NCBI RefSeq assembly: GCF_000600335.2
Contig: NZ_KK088559.1
Location: forward strand, 16,843 to 80,842
Length of the DNA stretch: 64,000 nt
Source of the DNA: Rubellimicrobium mesophilum DSM 19309
Lineage (GTDB): Bacteria; Pseudomonadota; Alphaproteobacteria; Rhodobacterales; Rhodobacteraceae
Direction of reading: 5' to 3'
This document shows, in pieces, positions 19,401 to 28,716 of this stretch. A program made the position numbers and the translations under genes. Numbering within the stretch: the stretch's first letter is position 1; each line of letters opens with the position of its first letter. The notes beneath the pieces are model-generated. The model did no database searches. It had not been told where the DNA came from and saw only the letters and a list, made by a program, of their open reading frames with translations.

Positions 19401-19956
19401 CGTCGATGGTCTCGCCCAGCACGAACTGGCGGCCCATCTCCTTCATGGCGCGACCGACGGCGGCGCGGATCACGGGCTCTCCCAGGCGGCGGACGGCGCC
19501 GCGCAGGTGGCCGACGATGCCGGGAGGCGCGTCGTCAAGGACCTTGCCGGTCAGCATCAGGCCCCAGGTGGAGGCGTTGACGAGCGAGGAGGCGGAGCGG
19601 CCGAGGTGCCGGCCCCAGTCGGAGGGGGCGATCTTGTCCTCGATGAGGGCGTCGATGGTGGGGGCGTCGGGGACGCGGAGGAGCGCCTCGGCGAGGCACA
19701 TGAGCGCCACGCCCTCGCCGGTCGAGAGGCCGTATTCGGCGAGGAAGACCTCCATCAGGCCGGGGCGGCTCTCGGCCCGGATGGCGCGGACGAGCTGGGC
19801 GGCCTGGGTGCCGATGGCGGCGCGGGCCTCGGGCGAAAGCTGGGCCTCCTCGCGCAGGCGGGCGAGCAGGGGGGCCTCGGGGGCGAGGGTGCCGGCGTCG
19901 ATGGCGGCGCGGAGGGGGGCGAGGTCGGAGGCGGAGAGGAGGGCGTGGCGGGTCAT
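16474..19956 (-). CDS. putA: bifunctional proline dehydrogenase / P5C dehydrogenase PutA
   Basis: PutA oxidises proline to glutamate in two steps. The 1160-residue protein has the FAD-dependent proline dehydrogenase barrel (SVKLSALHPRYEEA, LRLVKGAYWDAEI, THNAHTVAA, FQRLHGMGE). The aldehyde dehydrogenase domain that follows carries the Glu in IAETGGINAMVVDS and the catalytic Cys in GQRCSALRCLY. It lacks the N-terminal ribbon-helix-helix domain with which enterobacterial PutA represses itself. Regulation therefore probably comes from the divergent Lrp-type gene. The ATG at 19956 (MTRHALLSAS) is preferred to an in-frame start 33 bases upstream. Confidence 0.96.
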   Translation of the reverse strand: MTRHALLSASDLAPLRAAIDAGTLAPEAPLLARLREEAQLSPEARAAIGTQAAQLVRAIRAESRPGLMEVFLAEYGLSTGEGVALMCLAEALLRVPDAPTIDALIEDKIAPSDWGRHLGRSASSLVNASTWGLMLTGKVLDDAPPGIVGHLRGAVRRLGEPVIRAAVGRAMKEMGRQFVLGETIDAARARAKTQENKGVTYSYDMLGEAARTEADARAYHLSYSRAISAIAQDCTRGSVAANPGISVKLSALHPRYEEAQHDRVMAELVPRLGSLCHLAKAAGMGLNIDAEEADRLSLSLDVIEAVLRDPGLKGWDGFGVVVQAYGRRAGQVIDWLHALAQTLDRRIMLRLVKGAYWDAEIKRAQVEGLSDFPVFTSKTSTDVSYIANARKLLSLTDRIYPQFATHNAHTVAAILHMAKAMGLPATAYEFQRLHGMGEALHDLNRATEGTGLRIYAPVGAHRDLLAYLVRRLLENGANSSFVNQIVNEAVPPEEVVRDPFEAQPRRAIPTGPELFQPSRQNSRGRDLTDRPTLAMLDAERGAFRDTTWTAAPILAEGEGTGPTRPLTEPATGAPVGQVTEADAATVARAIEQARPWDAPLSDRAAILRKAADLYEANEGEVLAIVAREAGKTLADAVGELREAVDFLRYYAAEAERTQPEAGNGLWACISPWNFPLAIFTGQIAAALVMGNAVLAKPAPQTPLIAARAVRWLHEAGVPRTALQLLPGGAETGAALTSDPRLSGVAFTGSTATAQRIRQAMAAVPGRPLIAETGGINAMVVDSTALPEQAVRDIVTGAFRSAGQRCSALRCLYLQEEVAEPVLEMLRGAMAELRPGNPWDLSTDLGPVIDTQARDTILSHVQKARAEGRVIAEVPVPTSGTFVAPTVIRVPGIEAIEREVFGPVLHVATYKAADLDRVLDAINATGMGLTFGFHSRIDDRVQQVVDRVKAGNLYINRNQIGAVVGSQPFGGEGLSGTGPKAGGPHYLPRFGVLRRETHPGTWDREADTRALDRALTFAAEAALGASPAEPQQMPGPTGESNRLSLRSRDPILCLGPGPEAAQAQSEAVRAAGGTAVEVTGTVPSEALNWLAPLGGAVSWGDEATARAYEQALAARPGAILSLILGRPTPEQVLHERHVCIDTTAAGGNATLLAGTAAGSGM

Positions 19957-20163
19957 GGTCGGCGAATCCTGAGAGGGCTTGCGAATCAATATAAGGCATC
20001 CGAGGTGGGTGTTGCGCCCGAAGGGAGCACCGTTCGTTGGTCGATTTTCCTGTTAACCGGACCTAACGGATGGTTAACGTCCTGCCGGGCCGGAGGGCGT
20101 CGCGTCCCTGGCGCGGCGTGGGAGCGGCTTTGCGGGCCATGGTTCGGGAAAGGAAGGTCAACG
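19957..20163. promoter_or_regulatory. shared putA/putR control region
   Basis: Two divergent genes share 207 bases that are clearly AT-richer than the flanks, including TTGGTCGATTTTCCTGTTAACC and nearby TTAAC repeats. Lrp-type regulators bind such regions next to their own gene. I cannot assign exact sites. Confidence 0.5.
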
Positions 20164-20622
20164 GTGTCTGAACGTCCCGCGCTCGACGACTTCGACCGGC
20201 GCATCCTGGAGGCCGTGGGCCGCGACGGACGCATTTCGCTGCAGGACCTGGCGGCCCGCGTGGGGCTGTCCAAGTCGCCGGTGCAGGCGCGGCTCCGGCG
20301 GCTGGAGGCCAAGGGGGTGATCCGGGGCTACCGCGCGGTGCTCGACCCCGCCGCGATGGGGCGGGAGCACGTGGCCTTCGTGGAGGTGCGGCTCTCGGAC
20401 ACGCGGGAGAGGGCGCTGGCGGAGTTCAACGCGGCGGTGCGGGCGATCCCGGAGATCGAGGCCTGCCACATGATCGCGGGGAACTTCGACTACCTGCTGA
20501 AGGTCAGGACTAGCGGGATGCCGGAGTACCGGGCGATGCTGGCCGAGCACATCTCGACGCTGCCGCACGTCGCGGCGACCTCGACCTACGTGGCGATGCA
20601 GACGGTCAAGGAGGAGGGGTGA
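20164..20622 (+). CDS. putR: Lrp/AsnC-family regulator, probable proline utilisation regulator
   Basis: The 152-residue protein has an N-terminal helix-turn-helix (LDDFDRRILEAVGRDGRISLQDLAARVGLSKSPVQARLRRLE) and a C-terminal RAM/AsnC ligand domain (EIEACHMIAGNFDYLLKV). Translation starts at GTG 20164 after GGAAAGGAAGG. A divergent Lrp-type regulator next to putA is the arrangement of PutR in Agrobacterium and Rhodobacter, which activates putA in response to proline. That role is inferred from position. tRNA-Leu follows 42 bases downstream. Confidence 0.88.
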   Translation: MSERPALDDFDRRILEAVGRDGRISLQDLAARVGLSKSPVQARLRRLEAKGVIRGYRAVLDPAAMGREHVAFVEVRLSDTRERALAEFNAAVRAIPEIEACHMIAGNFDYLLKVRTSGMPEYRAMLAEHISTLPHVAATSTYVAMQTVKEEG

Positions 20623-20664
20623 GGGTGGCGCCGGGCGCGGGGCTCGGCTAGGGTCGGCGCCGGC

Positions 20665-20748
20665 GCCCGCGTGGTGGAATGGTAGACACCAGCGACTTAA
20701 AATCGCTTGGCTTCGGCCGTGCGGGTTCGAGTCCCGCCGCGGGCACCA
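20665..20748 (+). tRNA. tRNA-Leu (UAA)
   Basis: The 84-base gene begins GCCCGCGTGGTGG and has anticodon stem-loop CGACTTAAAATCG (anticodon UAA). It has a class II variable arm (TTGGCTTCGGCC), a T arm GCGGGTTCGAGTCCCGC and an encoded CCA. Its 3' end is the integration site of the island that follows. Confidence 0.95.
20731..20748 (+). other. attL core (3' end of tRNA-Leu)
   Basis: GTCCCGCCGCGGGCACCA at the tRNA 3' end recurs, one G shorter, at 28608-28624. This direct repeat bounds the island. Confidence 0.7.
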
Positions 20749-20861
20749 ACCATATGCTTGCCGACGTTCGCCGAAGATCGACAAAGCCCCTGAATCCATG
20801 TAGTTTTAGAGCCACTTCGTCCGTGGCTGTCCGGCTCTGTTCGCCTAAAGCCACTGCGGAG

Positions 20862-20896
20862 TGGGGGCCTTTTTGGGGGCCTTTTTGGGGGCCTTT
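20862..20896 (+). repeat. 12-base direct repeats at the left island end
   Basis: TGGGGGCCTTTT occurs three times in tandem with a 12-base period (G runs at 20863, 20875 and 20887). A further TTGGGGGCC lies at 20912-20919, just before the integrase start. The same motif, orientation and period appear at the right end of the island. These are good candidates for integrase arm sites. Confidence 0.6.
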
Positions 20897-20922
20897 CTGG
20901 CGGGCACGGTTTGGGGGCCGAC

Positions 20923-22138
20923 ATGGCGCTGACGGACGTGGCGGTGCGGAGCGCGAAGCCGCGCGACAAGGACTACAAGCTCGCGGACAGCGCGGGACTC
21001 TATCTCCTGGTCGCGCCCTCCGGGGGCAAGCTCTGGCGGCTCAAGTATCGGATGCACGGGGTCGAGCGGAAGCTGGCGCTGGGGCGCTATCCCGAGATGA
21101 CCCTGAGCGAGGCACGCAAGGCTCGGGACGCGGCGCGTGAGGCTGCGAGCGGTGGCGACGATCCCTCAGCCCTCAAGCGGCGCCAGCGCATCGCAGCGAG
21201 GATCGCGGTCGGGACCACTTTCGGCGACGTAGCGCAGGAATACATCGAGAAGGCCAAGCGCGAGGGGCGGGCGCCTGCGACCTTGACCAAGTTGCAGTGG
21301 GCGCGGGAATGGCTCCTGCCGATGATCGGGCACCGGCCGGTGGATCAGGTCGAGCCGCACGAGTTGCTGGCCGTGCTCAAGCGCCTGGAGACCAAGGATC
21401 AGCTCGACGCGAAGCGAGTCCGTTCCTTCGCCAGCCGGGTCTTCCGTTACGCCGTGGCGACGGCGCGGGCCAAGAGCGATCCCGCCGCCCTGCTAGTGGG
21501 CGCCGTCGCGGCCCCCGCCCCAAGAACCTGTCTGCCATTCTGGAGCCGAAACGTGTGGGCGAGCTGCTGCGCGCCATCGACGCTTACACCGGTCAGCCGA
21601 TCACCCGCTTTGCCCTCGCCCTCTCGCCGCATGTCTTCGTCCGGCCGGGCGAGCTACGACAGGCCGAATGGGCGGAGTTCGACTTCGATGCGGCTGTCTG
21701 GCGCATCCCGGCCGCGCGCATGAAGAAGCGCCGCGAGCACGTTGTTCCCCTGTCCCGTCAGTCGCTCGCGATCCTCGGGCAAGCGCGGGCGCTGTCCGGC
21801 GGGGGGCGCTTAGTCTTTCCCGCGCTGGGCAAGCGCGACCGCTGCATGTCGGAGAACACCGTCAACTTGGCGCTGCGGCGGATGGGCTTCGGTGCCAATG
21901 AAATGACGGCGCACGGCTTCCGCGCCATGGCGAGCACGCTTCTGAACGAGTCGGGCAAGTGGTCGCCCGACGCCATCGAGCGGGCACTGGCGCACAAGGA
22001 CAGCGATCAAGTGCGCGCGGCCTACCACCGGGGGCGCACTGGAAGGAACGGGTCGCCATGGCGCAGTGGTGGAGCGACCACCTCGACGCGCTGCGCGACG
22101 GAGCGACGGTGCTGCCCTTCCGAGCGGGAGAGCGCTGA
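20923..22138 (+). pseudogene. P4-type tyrosine integrase with two frameshifts
   Basis: This is the integrase expected for a tRNA-borne island. The N-terminus carries the DUF4102 arm-binding domain (LTDVAVRSAKPRDKDYKLAD, SGGKLWRLKYRM). A SAM-like domain and the catalytic domain follow, with RPGELRQAEW (first Arg), HGFRAMASTLLNE (His-x-x-Arg) and AAYHRG (nucleophile Tyr). One C is missing near 21512-21521 and one G in 22030-22034. Adding both yields a continuous protein of about 405 residues ending HWKERVAMAQWWSDHL...AGER at 22138. The ATG at 20923 starts MALTDVAV. It may be intact in the living cell if these are sequencing errors. Confidence 0.85.
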
Positions 22139-22198
22139 AACAGCGAGCAAGCCTCGCCGTCTTGAAGTAGGGCCAGTAGCGCGGCCATAACCGACCTC

Positions 22199-23209
22199 AT
22201 GGCTGAACAATGGATCGACGCGGCCACCGCGCTTCGGCTGGTCACAGACGTTACCCGTCCTTCCTCCCTCGCAAATGAGGTGCTATGTCGGCGCGCTTAC
22301 GTCGGCCTGCTCCGGGCCAAAGCTCGCCTTCTGGTGATTGCGGGGCGCCAGCAGAGTAAGGACATTGACGTTGCTGCCGGCTTCTGGTGGGCCAAGGGAC
22401 AGGCCGCTCTCGATCAGAATTGGGTTGCTGGCGACTTCGCGACTTGGATCGAAGGGCCGGCAGCGGCCCAATGGGAGATATTCGGTGTCACCTTCGCCCT
22501 GAGCGACGTGCTGGAGTTGCTGCCCGTTGAACAGCGCGCCGTAACGGCACGAGGACTATCGGTTGCCGGAAACCCGGCGTGGATCACGGCCCGCGCTGCA
22601 CGCGCCGTCGCGTTCAAAGCAGGAATAGGTCGCCAGCATCTTAATGGCGCCATCCTAGAGCAAGCACGGCTGGGCTTTGTTGCAGCCCGGGCCGTCCTTG
22701 CCCAGCGCTTCGATGGCGCAAGGGAAGGTAAGCCATCGTGGGAGGAGCGGGAGTGGGACATCCCGAGCTCGTTCTGGCGACAGTTTCGGCATACCGCCAT
22801 CGACACCCACGATTGGGAGCTTGGGCAGTTCGCGGGCATCGGGCCGGGGCCGAATGGGACGTGCCGGATCAAGCTGAGCGGGGTGCACTTCCTGGCCGAG
22901 TCGCTCCAAGTGCTGTTGCCGCCAAGCAAAGCTGAACCAGCGATTATGACCGCCTCAGCCGAAGCCTCGCCCACATCGAAGAGCGGCGGGCGACCCGCGC
23001 AGCCTTGGTGGGACGACATGTGGTGCGACGTCTGGGGCCTCATCTAGGAGGGCAAGCTGATCCCTAAGACGCAGGCCGACGTCGAGAACGCCATGCACTC
23101 TTGGGCGCAGGAGCGCGGGCATAACCCGGCCGAGTCCACAGTCCGGCTCAAAGCGCGCAAGGCGTTCAAAGTCTACTCGGACGGGGTCGAAAACCCCCCG
23201 GCCACGTAG
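22199..23209 (+). pseudogene. island protein of unknown function with an in-frame amber codon
   Basis: The first 282 codons run from ATG 22199 to a TAG at 23045-23047. The same frame continues beyond it for 53 more codons to 23209 with good coding character (EGKLIPKTQADVENAMHSW, RGHNPAESTVRLKARKAF). The junction GGRPAQPWWDDMWCDVWGLI-stop-EGKLIP resembles the C-terminal module of alphaproteobacterial island proteins that begins GGRPP and contains a helical segment ending in a STIR/STVR-like helix. A Trp or other sense codon was probably there originally. The N-terminal 250 residues match no family I recognise. Confidence 0.55.
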
Positions 23210-23312
23210 TTATCGACGCTTTCCGACCCTTATCGGCCGACCCTGCCGATCCGAGTCGCCATGCTCTCCTGCATCCGCTGGCATGCGCCGGCGTCAGCAC
23301 AGGAGCAGGACC

Positions 23313-23480
23313 ATGGAACCCCTCGCGGTCTCGATCAACGACACTGCCAAGGCGCTCGGGCTCGGGCGCACCTCAATCTACGAGATGATCAAGGACGGGC
23401 GGCTCGACGCCTTCAAGCTCGGTCGCCGGACGCTGGTGCGGGTGGAGTCGATCCGCCGGCTGGTCGATGCCAAGGACTGA
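23313..23480 (+). CDS. AlpA-like excisionase / HTH protein
   Basis: A 55-residue MerR-like winged helix protein reads VSINDTAKALGLGRTSIYEMIKDGRLDAFKLGRRTLV, the pattern of the excisionase/AlpA domain. Such proteins direct excision or regulate the integrase of genomic islands. The ATG at 23313 follows AGGAGCAGG. It lies next to a second HTH gene and two recombinases. Confidence 0.82.
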   Translation: MEPLAVSINDTAKALGLGRTSIYEMIKDGRLDAFKLGRRTLVRVESIRRLVDAKD

Positions 23481-23488
23481 GGCGCCTC

Positions 23489-23912
23489 ATGGCCGCGCGG
23501 CGCGTCAACCCCAACCTGATAAAGGTCAACCGCACCTATGCTGTGGCCGAACTGGCGGAGCGGCTGGAGGTGCACAAGAACACCGTGCGCCAGTGGCAGC
23601 GCGAGGGGGCTCCTGCCCATCGACACGGGCCGGCCGGTTCTTTTCCATGGCACCGCCGTCCGCGCGTTCATGAAGGCGCGGAACGCGGGCCGGAAGCGGC
23701 CCTGCGGCCCGGGGCAGTTCTACTGCTTCCGCTGCCGCGAGCCCCGCGCCCCGGCGGCGGGTATGGTGGACTATCTGGCCCTCAGCCCACGCGCCGGGAA
23801 CCTGCGCGGGCTCTGCGGGAGCTGCGGCGCGCTCATGCACCGGCGGGCGCTCCTGGGCTCCATCGCCACCGTGATGCCCGGAGTGGCCGTCCAGATCGTG
23901 CAGGCCCCATAA
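23489..23912 (+). pseudogene. HTH protein with C-terminal zinc-finger-like region, frameshifted
   Basis: The N-terminus (VNRTYAVAELAERLEVHKNTVRQWQREG) is a helix-turn-helix. The frame then shifts at the G5 run 23605-23609. Removing one G joins it to LLPIDTGRPVLFHGTAVRAF. YCFRCREPRAP and LCGSCGALM follow, two CxxC pairs that could bind zinc. The restored protein is about 140 residues and is probably a small regulator of the island. Its start overlaps the end of the excisionase region by only a short gap, so the two are likely cotranscribed. Confidence 0.6.
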
Positions 23913-23971
23913 CGGCTAAAGGGGAGACCTAGCCCCTCCCTCATCTGTTACTTCACCCACCGAGGCCGAGC

Positions 23972-25079
23972 ATGACCAAGACGAACGCCGCCAACGAGCG
24001 GATCAAGCGCGACTACTTCCGCTATCTGGCCGAGGCGAAGGGGCGCGACGAGGCCACCATCGACGGCGTGGCGAAGGCGCTCGCCCGCTTCGAGGCGTCC
24101 AGCCGGGCGCGCGACTTCAAGCGCTTCCACCGCGAGGCGGCCGTGGCGTTCAAGCGCGAGCTGGCCGAGGCAGCCAATGCCCGCACCGGCGAGCGTCTCA
24201 GCAGGGCCACCGTGCACGCCACGCTTCGGCACCTGCGGGAGTTCTTCTTCTGGCTGGCCCGCGAGCCGGGCTTCAAGCAGCGCATCGCCTACGCCGACGC
24301 CGACTACTTCAACCTCTCGGACAAGGACGTGGCCGTGGCACGCGCCCGGCGCGAGAAGCGGGTGCCCACCTTGGATCAGGTCCGGCACGTCCTCGCGTCC
24401 ATGCCCACCGCCACGGCGCTGGAGCGGCGCGACCGGGCGCTCATTGCCTTTGCCATAGTCACGGGCGCGCGGATCGGGGCGCTGGCCTCCTTCCGGCTCG
24501 GGCACGTCGATGTGGCGGGGGGCTTTGTCGAGCAGGACGCCCGCGAGGTGCAGACCAAGGCCGCCAAGACCTTCCGCACCTACTTCATGCCGGTGGACGA
24601 GGGCGCGCTGGGCATCGTGGGCGAGTGGGTGGGCGAGTTGGAGCGGGACCATCTCTGGGGACGGAGCGACGCACTGTTCCCAGCGACCGAGATGGGGCTC
24701 GACGCCGCCGGCGGCTTCGTGCCGGTGGGGCTGCTGCGGCAGGGCTGGGCCACGAGCGACCCGGTGCGGGAGATATTCCGCAAAGCGTTCGAGGGCGCGG
24801 GACTGCCCTACTACAACCCCCCACTCCTTCCGTGACATGCTGGTGCGGCATGGCATGTCTCTCAGCCTAACACCCGAAGAGATGAAGGCTTGGTCACAGA
24901 ACCTTGGGCACTCGGATGTGCTGACGACCTTCACCAGCTACGGACAGGTGCCCACCCACCGACAGGGGGAGTTGATCCGGGGCCTGAAGCAATCAGGGAC
25001 AGGAGCCGACAATGGGCAACCCAGTGAGATGGAATTGCTGGAGGCGCTGGTCGCACGAGTGAAATCGCGCGGAATCTAG
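23972..25079 (+). pseudogene. second tyrosine recombinase, frameshifted
   Basis: The protein has an N-terminal SAM-like core-binding domain (LAEAKGRDEATIDGVAKALARFE) and a phage-integrase catalytic domain with VTGARIGALASF (first Arg region), HSFRDMLVRHG (HxxR) and LGHSDVLTTFTSYG (Tyr). Just before HSFRD the C6 run 24817-24822 is one base too long, giving a false stop at 24835. With five Cs the frame continues to 25079, for about 368 residues. It lacks the DUF4102 domain of the first integrase. It may act on a different site, or may mark an older insertion inside the island. Confidence 0.8.
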
Positions 25080-25127
25080 TGGAAGCCCAACGAGCCCTCG
25101 CTAGAGTGCGGCAGAGACGAGGTGCCC

Positions 25128-28100
25128 ATGTTTGACGAGATCATCGCCGCTTACGGCAAGGACACGAAGGCAAAGCTGACGGCGGCAGCGATCAGCGGGG
25201 CTCCCGAAGACCAGCTCCGGGCACCTCTGGAAGGCTTGGTGAAGGGCCTCTCAGGGGTCCTGGGCATCGGCGCGGACAAGGTCACTCTAGTGGGTGAGAC
25301 GACGCTCGCCAGTCTTGGCACCCGTCCCGACTACGCCGTGACCGTCCACGGCGCGCTGGTGGGCTTCATCGAGCTGAAGGCCCCCGGCAAGGGCGCCGAC
25401 CCGCGCAAGTTCACGGACGCCCATGACAAGGCGCAATGGTCGCGGCTCAAGCTTCTCCCCAACGTCCTCTACACGGACGGCGAGAGCTTCAGCCTGTGGC
25501 AGGACGGTGCGCTCGTAGGTGGGATCGTCCGGCTGGAAGGCGACCTCGACGCGGCCGGCTCCAAGCTTGCCGCCCCGCCCTCGCTCCTTGATCGCTTCAA
25601 GGACTTCTTAGGCTGGTCGCCGATCCCGCCCAACTCGCCCAAGCAGCTTGCCGAGGTCGCCGCGCGGCTATGCCGCCTTCTCCGCGAGGAGGTGCTGGAA
25701 GAGCTGGATCATGGCGCGACGGCGTTCCTCGGCCTCAAGGAGGAGTGGCGGACGCTACTCTTCCCACAGGCCACATCGGACGAGTTCGCCGACGGTTATG
25801 CCCAAGCGGTGACATTCGGCCTCCTCATGGCGCGGGCGCAGGGCGTGGCGCTGGACGGGAAGATCGACCAAGCCATCCATGGGCTCGGGACGGGAACGCT
25901 GATCGGCTCCGCGCTTCGGCTCCTCACGGACGACAACGAGACGCAGAAGGCCCTCGGGCCTGCCCTGAAGTCGCTCCTGAGGGTCCTGGGAGCGGTGGAC
26001 TGGTCCAAGCTGTCCAAGGGCAAACCCGAGGCTTGGCTCTACTTCTACGAGGACTTCCTGGAGGTCTACGACAACCGACTCCGCAAGCAGACCGGGTCCT
26101 ACTACACCCCGCCCGAAGTGGTGGAAGCTATGGTGCGCCTCACGGATGAAGCGCTGCGCGACCCGGCGCTCTTTGACCGACCGATGGGTCTCGCGTCCAC
26201 GGACGTGACCATCGCCGACCCGGCCACGGGCACTGGCACATTCCTTCTGGGTCTCTTGGACCGGATCGCGGCAACCATCGTGGCGGACAAGGGCGAGGGC
26301 GCGCTGCCCGGGGCATTGGCGGACGTAGCCAAGCGCCTGATCGGCTTCGAGCTTCAGTTCGGTCCCTTCGCGGTGGCGCAACTCCGACTCCTGGCAGAGA
26401 TGAAAGAGCTTCTGCACCAAGAGGATGGTGGACCGTCGTCTAGCCCCGGGGCCAAGCTTCCGGTGCCGCGCCTCTACATTACGGACACCTTGGGCAACCC
26501 CTACCTCGCCGAGACGCAATTCTCAGGGCTGGTGGCGCCTATCGGCAAGTCGCGCCAGGAGGCGAATGCCATCAAGCGGGACACGCCCATCACGGTGGTG
26601 ATCGGTAATCCGCCCTACAAGGAGAAGGCGAAGGGCCGAGGTGGCTGGATCGAGGCAGGCGGCACCGGGGCCAAGAAGCCCATGGACCTCTGGACGCCAC
26701 CGGCCGATTGGAGCTTGGGCGCCCACCTCAAGCACCTCAAGAACCTCTACGTCTACTTCTGGCGCTGGGCGACATGGAAGGTGTTTGCGCCTGACCTGAG
26801 CGAGACGACAGGGCGGCCTGACGAGGACCGGGGCGGTATCGTCTGCTATATCACCGTGGCAGGCTTCCTGAACGGCCCGGGCTTCGCCAAGATGCGGGCG
26901 GAGCTGAGGCGCGACTGCTCGGCCATTTGGGTCATCGACTGCTCGCCCGAGGGGCACCAGCCGGAGGTGTCGACACGCATATTCCAGGGCGTGCAGCACC
27001 CCGTCTGCATCGTGCTGGCCGCTCGCGCGCCGGGGAAGGACCGGGAGACCCCGGCGCGGCTGCGGGTCCGCTCGCTGCCCGAAGGAAAGCGGAAAGCGAA
27101 GTTCGAAGCCCTCGCGGGCATCGGCCTTGAAGATGACGGCTGGGCGGAGGGACCGTCAGACTGGCGCGCGCCTTTCTTGGCGGAGAGCAAAGGGGCCTGG
27201 GCGGAGTTCCCAGCGTTGGACAGCCTCTTTGCATGGGACGGCTCGGGCGTGATGCCGGGCCGCACCTGGGTTATCGCGCCCGACGAGGAGTCGCTCCGGG
27301 CGCGATGGAAGCGGCTGGTGCAGGAGAAAGACCCGGCCAAGAAGGAGGCGCTGTTCTATCCCCACCAAGGCGGCGACAAGACGACCGACAAGCCAAGTAA
27401 GCACGGCCTGCACGGGCACGAGCATCGGGCCGAGCCCGTGGCGAGCGACAGCAAGGACGTGATAAAGCCGATGCGCTACGCCTTCCGCTCCTTCGACCGG
27501 CAATGGATCATCCCAGACAACCGCCTCTTGAACCGACCGAACCCGGACCTCTGGAGCGGCTGGTCGAAGCGGCAGGTCTACATCACAGCGCCCGAGGACC
27601 GGACCCCAGAAAACGGGCCGGCGCTAACCCTCAGCGAACTGATCCCTGACCTTCATCACTATCACGGCCGGGGGGGGCCGGGTCTTCCCACTCTGGCGCG
27701 ACGCCGTCGCCGCGGTCCCGAACCTCAAGCCTGCGCTCCTCAGTCACCTTGCCTTTGCCTACGGTAAGCCCGTCGCACCCGAGGACCTGCTGGCCTACGT
27801 CGCTGCGCTCCTCGCCCATCCGGCCTTCACGGCGCGTTTCGCGGAAGACCTTCGCCGCCCCGGCCTGCGAGTGCCGCTGACGGCCAAGCCTGCGCTCTTT
27901 CTGAAAGCGGCCGCGCTTGGGCGCGAGGTGGTCTGGCTCCACACCTACGGTGAGCGCTTCGCCGATCCGGCGCAGGGCCGCCCCAAGACCTCGCCTCGAA
28001 TGGCTCCGGGCACCGGCCCCTTCATCCCGGCTGAAGGCGTGATCCCCGACGCGCCCGAGCCGCTGCCCGAGGAGATGCGCTATGATGCGGCGACGCGGCG

Positions 28101-28491
28101 GCTTCATATCGGCAAGGGCTTCGTGGCGAACGTCCCGCCCGAGGTCGCAGGTTACGAGGTCTCGGGCCGCAACGTGCTGGAACGCTGGTTCAGCTACCGC
28201 CGCCGCGACCGCTCGCGCCCCGTGATCGGCGACCGCCGCCCGCCCTCACCGCTCGACAGCATCCAGCCCGACCACTGGCTTTCGGGCTACACCGACGACC
28301 TCTTCGACCTGCTGCACGTCCTCGGCCGGCTAGTGCTGCTGGAGCCCGCTCAAGCGGCGCTGCTGGAGGAGGTCTGTAAGGGGCCTATGCTCACAGCCGC
28401 CGCTCTGGACGGAGCCGGTGCCTTCAGCGCCGCGCCGGCTGGGGGTAAAGCCATGGCCTCGGATGCCGCCATCGGCGACCTGTTCGGCTAG
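25128..28491 (+). CDS. type ISP-like restriction-modification protein, one frameshift
   Basis: One long polypeptide combines cleavage, methylation and target recognition. The N-terminus has a nuclease-like segment, RPDYAVTVHGALVGFIELKAPGKG (PD...ExK pattern). Next come the adenine methyltransferase motifs DPATGTGTFLLGLL and VVIGNPPYKEK. The C-terminal region (MRYAFRSFDRQWI, NVPPEVAGYEVSGRNVLERW, RPVIGDRRPPSPLD, IQPDHW) is the type ISP specificity domain. No helicase domain lies between nuclease and methylase, so it is shorter (about 1121 residues) than LlaBIII-type enzymes. The G8 run 27670-27677 has one G too many. Seven Gs restore HGRGGRVFPLWRD. It is the cargo and last gene of the tRNA-Leu island. 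Confidence 0.8.
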
Positions 28492-28529
28492 GGGCTTCTG
28501 CGCCCTCGCATGGGGTCACAAGAGTGTTC

Positions 28530-28551
28530 GGGGGCCTCTTTGGGGGCCTTC
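28530..28551 (+). repeat. 12-base direct repeats at the right island end
   Basis: CGGGGGCCTCTTTGGGGGCCTT has two GGGGGCCT units 12 bases apart, in the same orientation as the left-end repeats at 20862-20896. These are probable integrase arm sites. Confidence 0.55.
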
Positions 28552-28607
28552 TACAGGCGAGATGAAAAGAAACTCTAGCTGATCAGCCGGTTAGAACGAC
28601 GTTTTGG

Positions 28608-28624
28608 GTCCCGCCGCGGCACCA
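28608..28624 (+). other. attR core (copy of tRNA-Leu 3' end)
   Basis: GTCCCGCCGCGGCACCA matches the last 18 bases of tRNA-Leu except for one missing G in GGG. The loss fits the homopolymer errors seen elsewhere. The original tRNA-Leu downstream sequence probably resumes at 28625. Confidence 0.7.
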
Positions 28625-28716
28625 GCTTGCGATCCGGGGTTCGCGGGAATCGCGGGACCTTGGAGGGAAGGCGGTCCCTGCGGGTCGAGCGTCCTGTCCT
28701 CAGGCTGGGGCCGACC

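Larger units (their letters stand above)
20731..28624. mobile_element. integrated genomic island in tRNA-Leu
   Basis: About 7.9 kb lies between two copies of the tRNA-Leu 3' end. A P4-type integrase sits directly next to the intact tRNA. A second tyrosine recombinase, an AlpA-like excisionase, an HTH protein, an unknown protein and a restriction-modification protein fill the rest. All genes point the same way. Matching 12-base-period repeats lie just inside both ends. No replication or conjugation gene is visible, so it is an integrative element that needs help to transfer, or a remnant of one. Confidence 0.8.

Noticed and set aside
16378..20622. Open plus-strand frame of over 1400 codons
   Set aside because: It is the antisense of putA. 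Its composition is a shadow (Gly/Ala/Glu-rich). Only the last 152 codons, the Lrp-type gene from 20164, are real.
20862..20896. Possible CRISPR-like tandem repeat
   Set aside because: The units are 12 bases with no spacers, and the same motif occurs at the other island end. Integrase sites explain it better.
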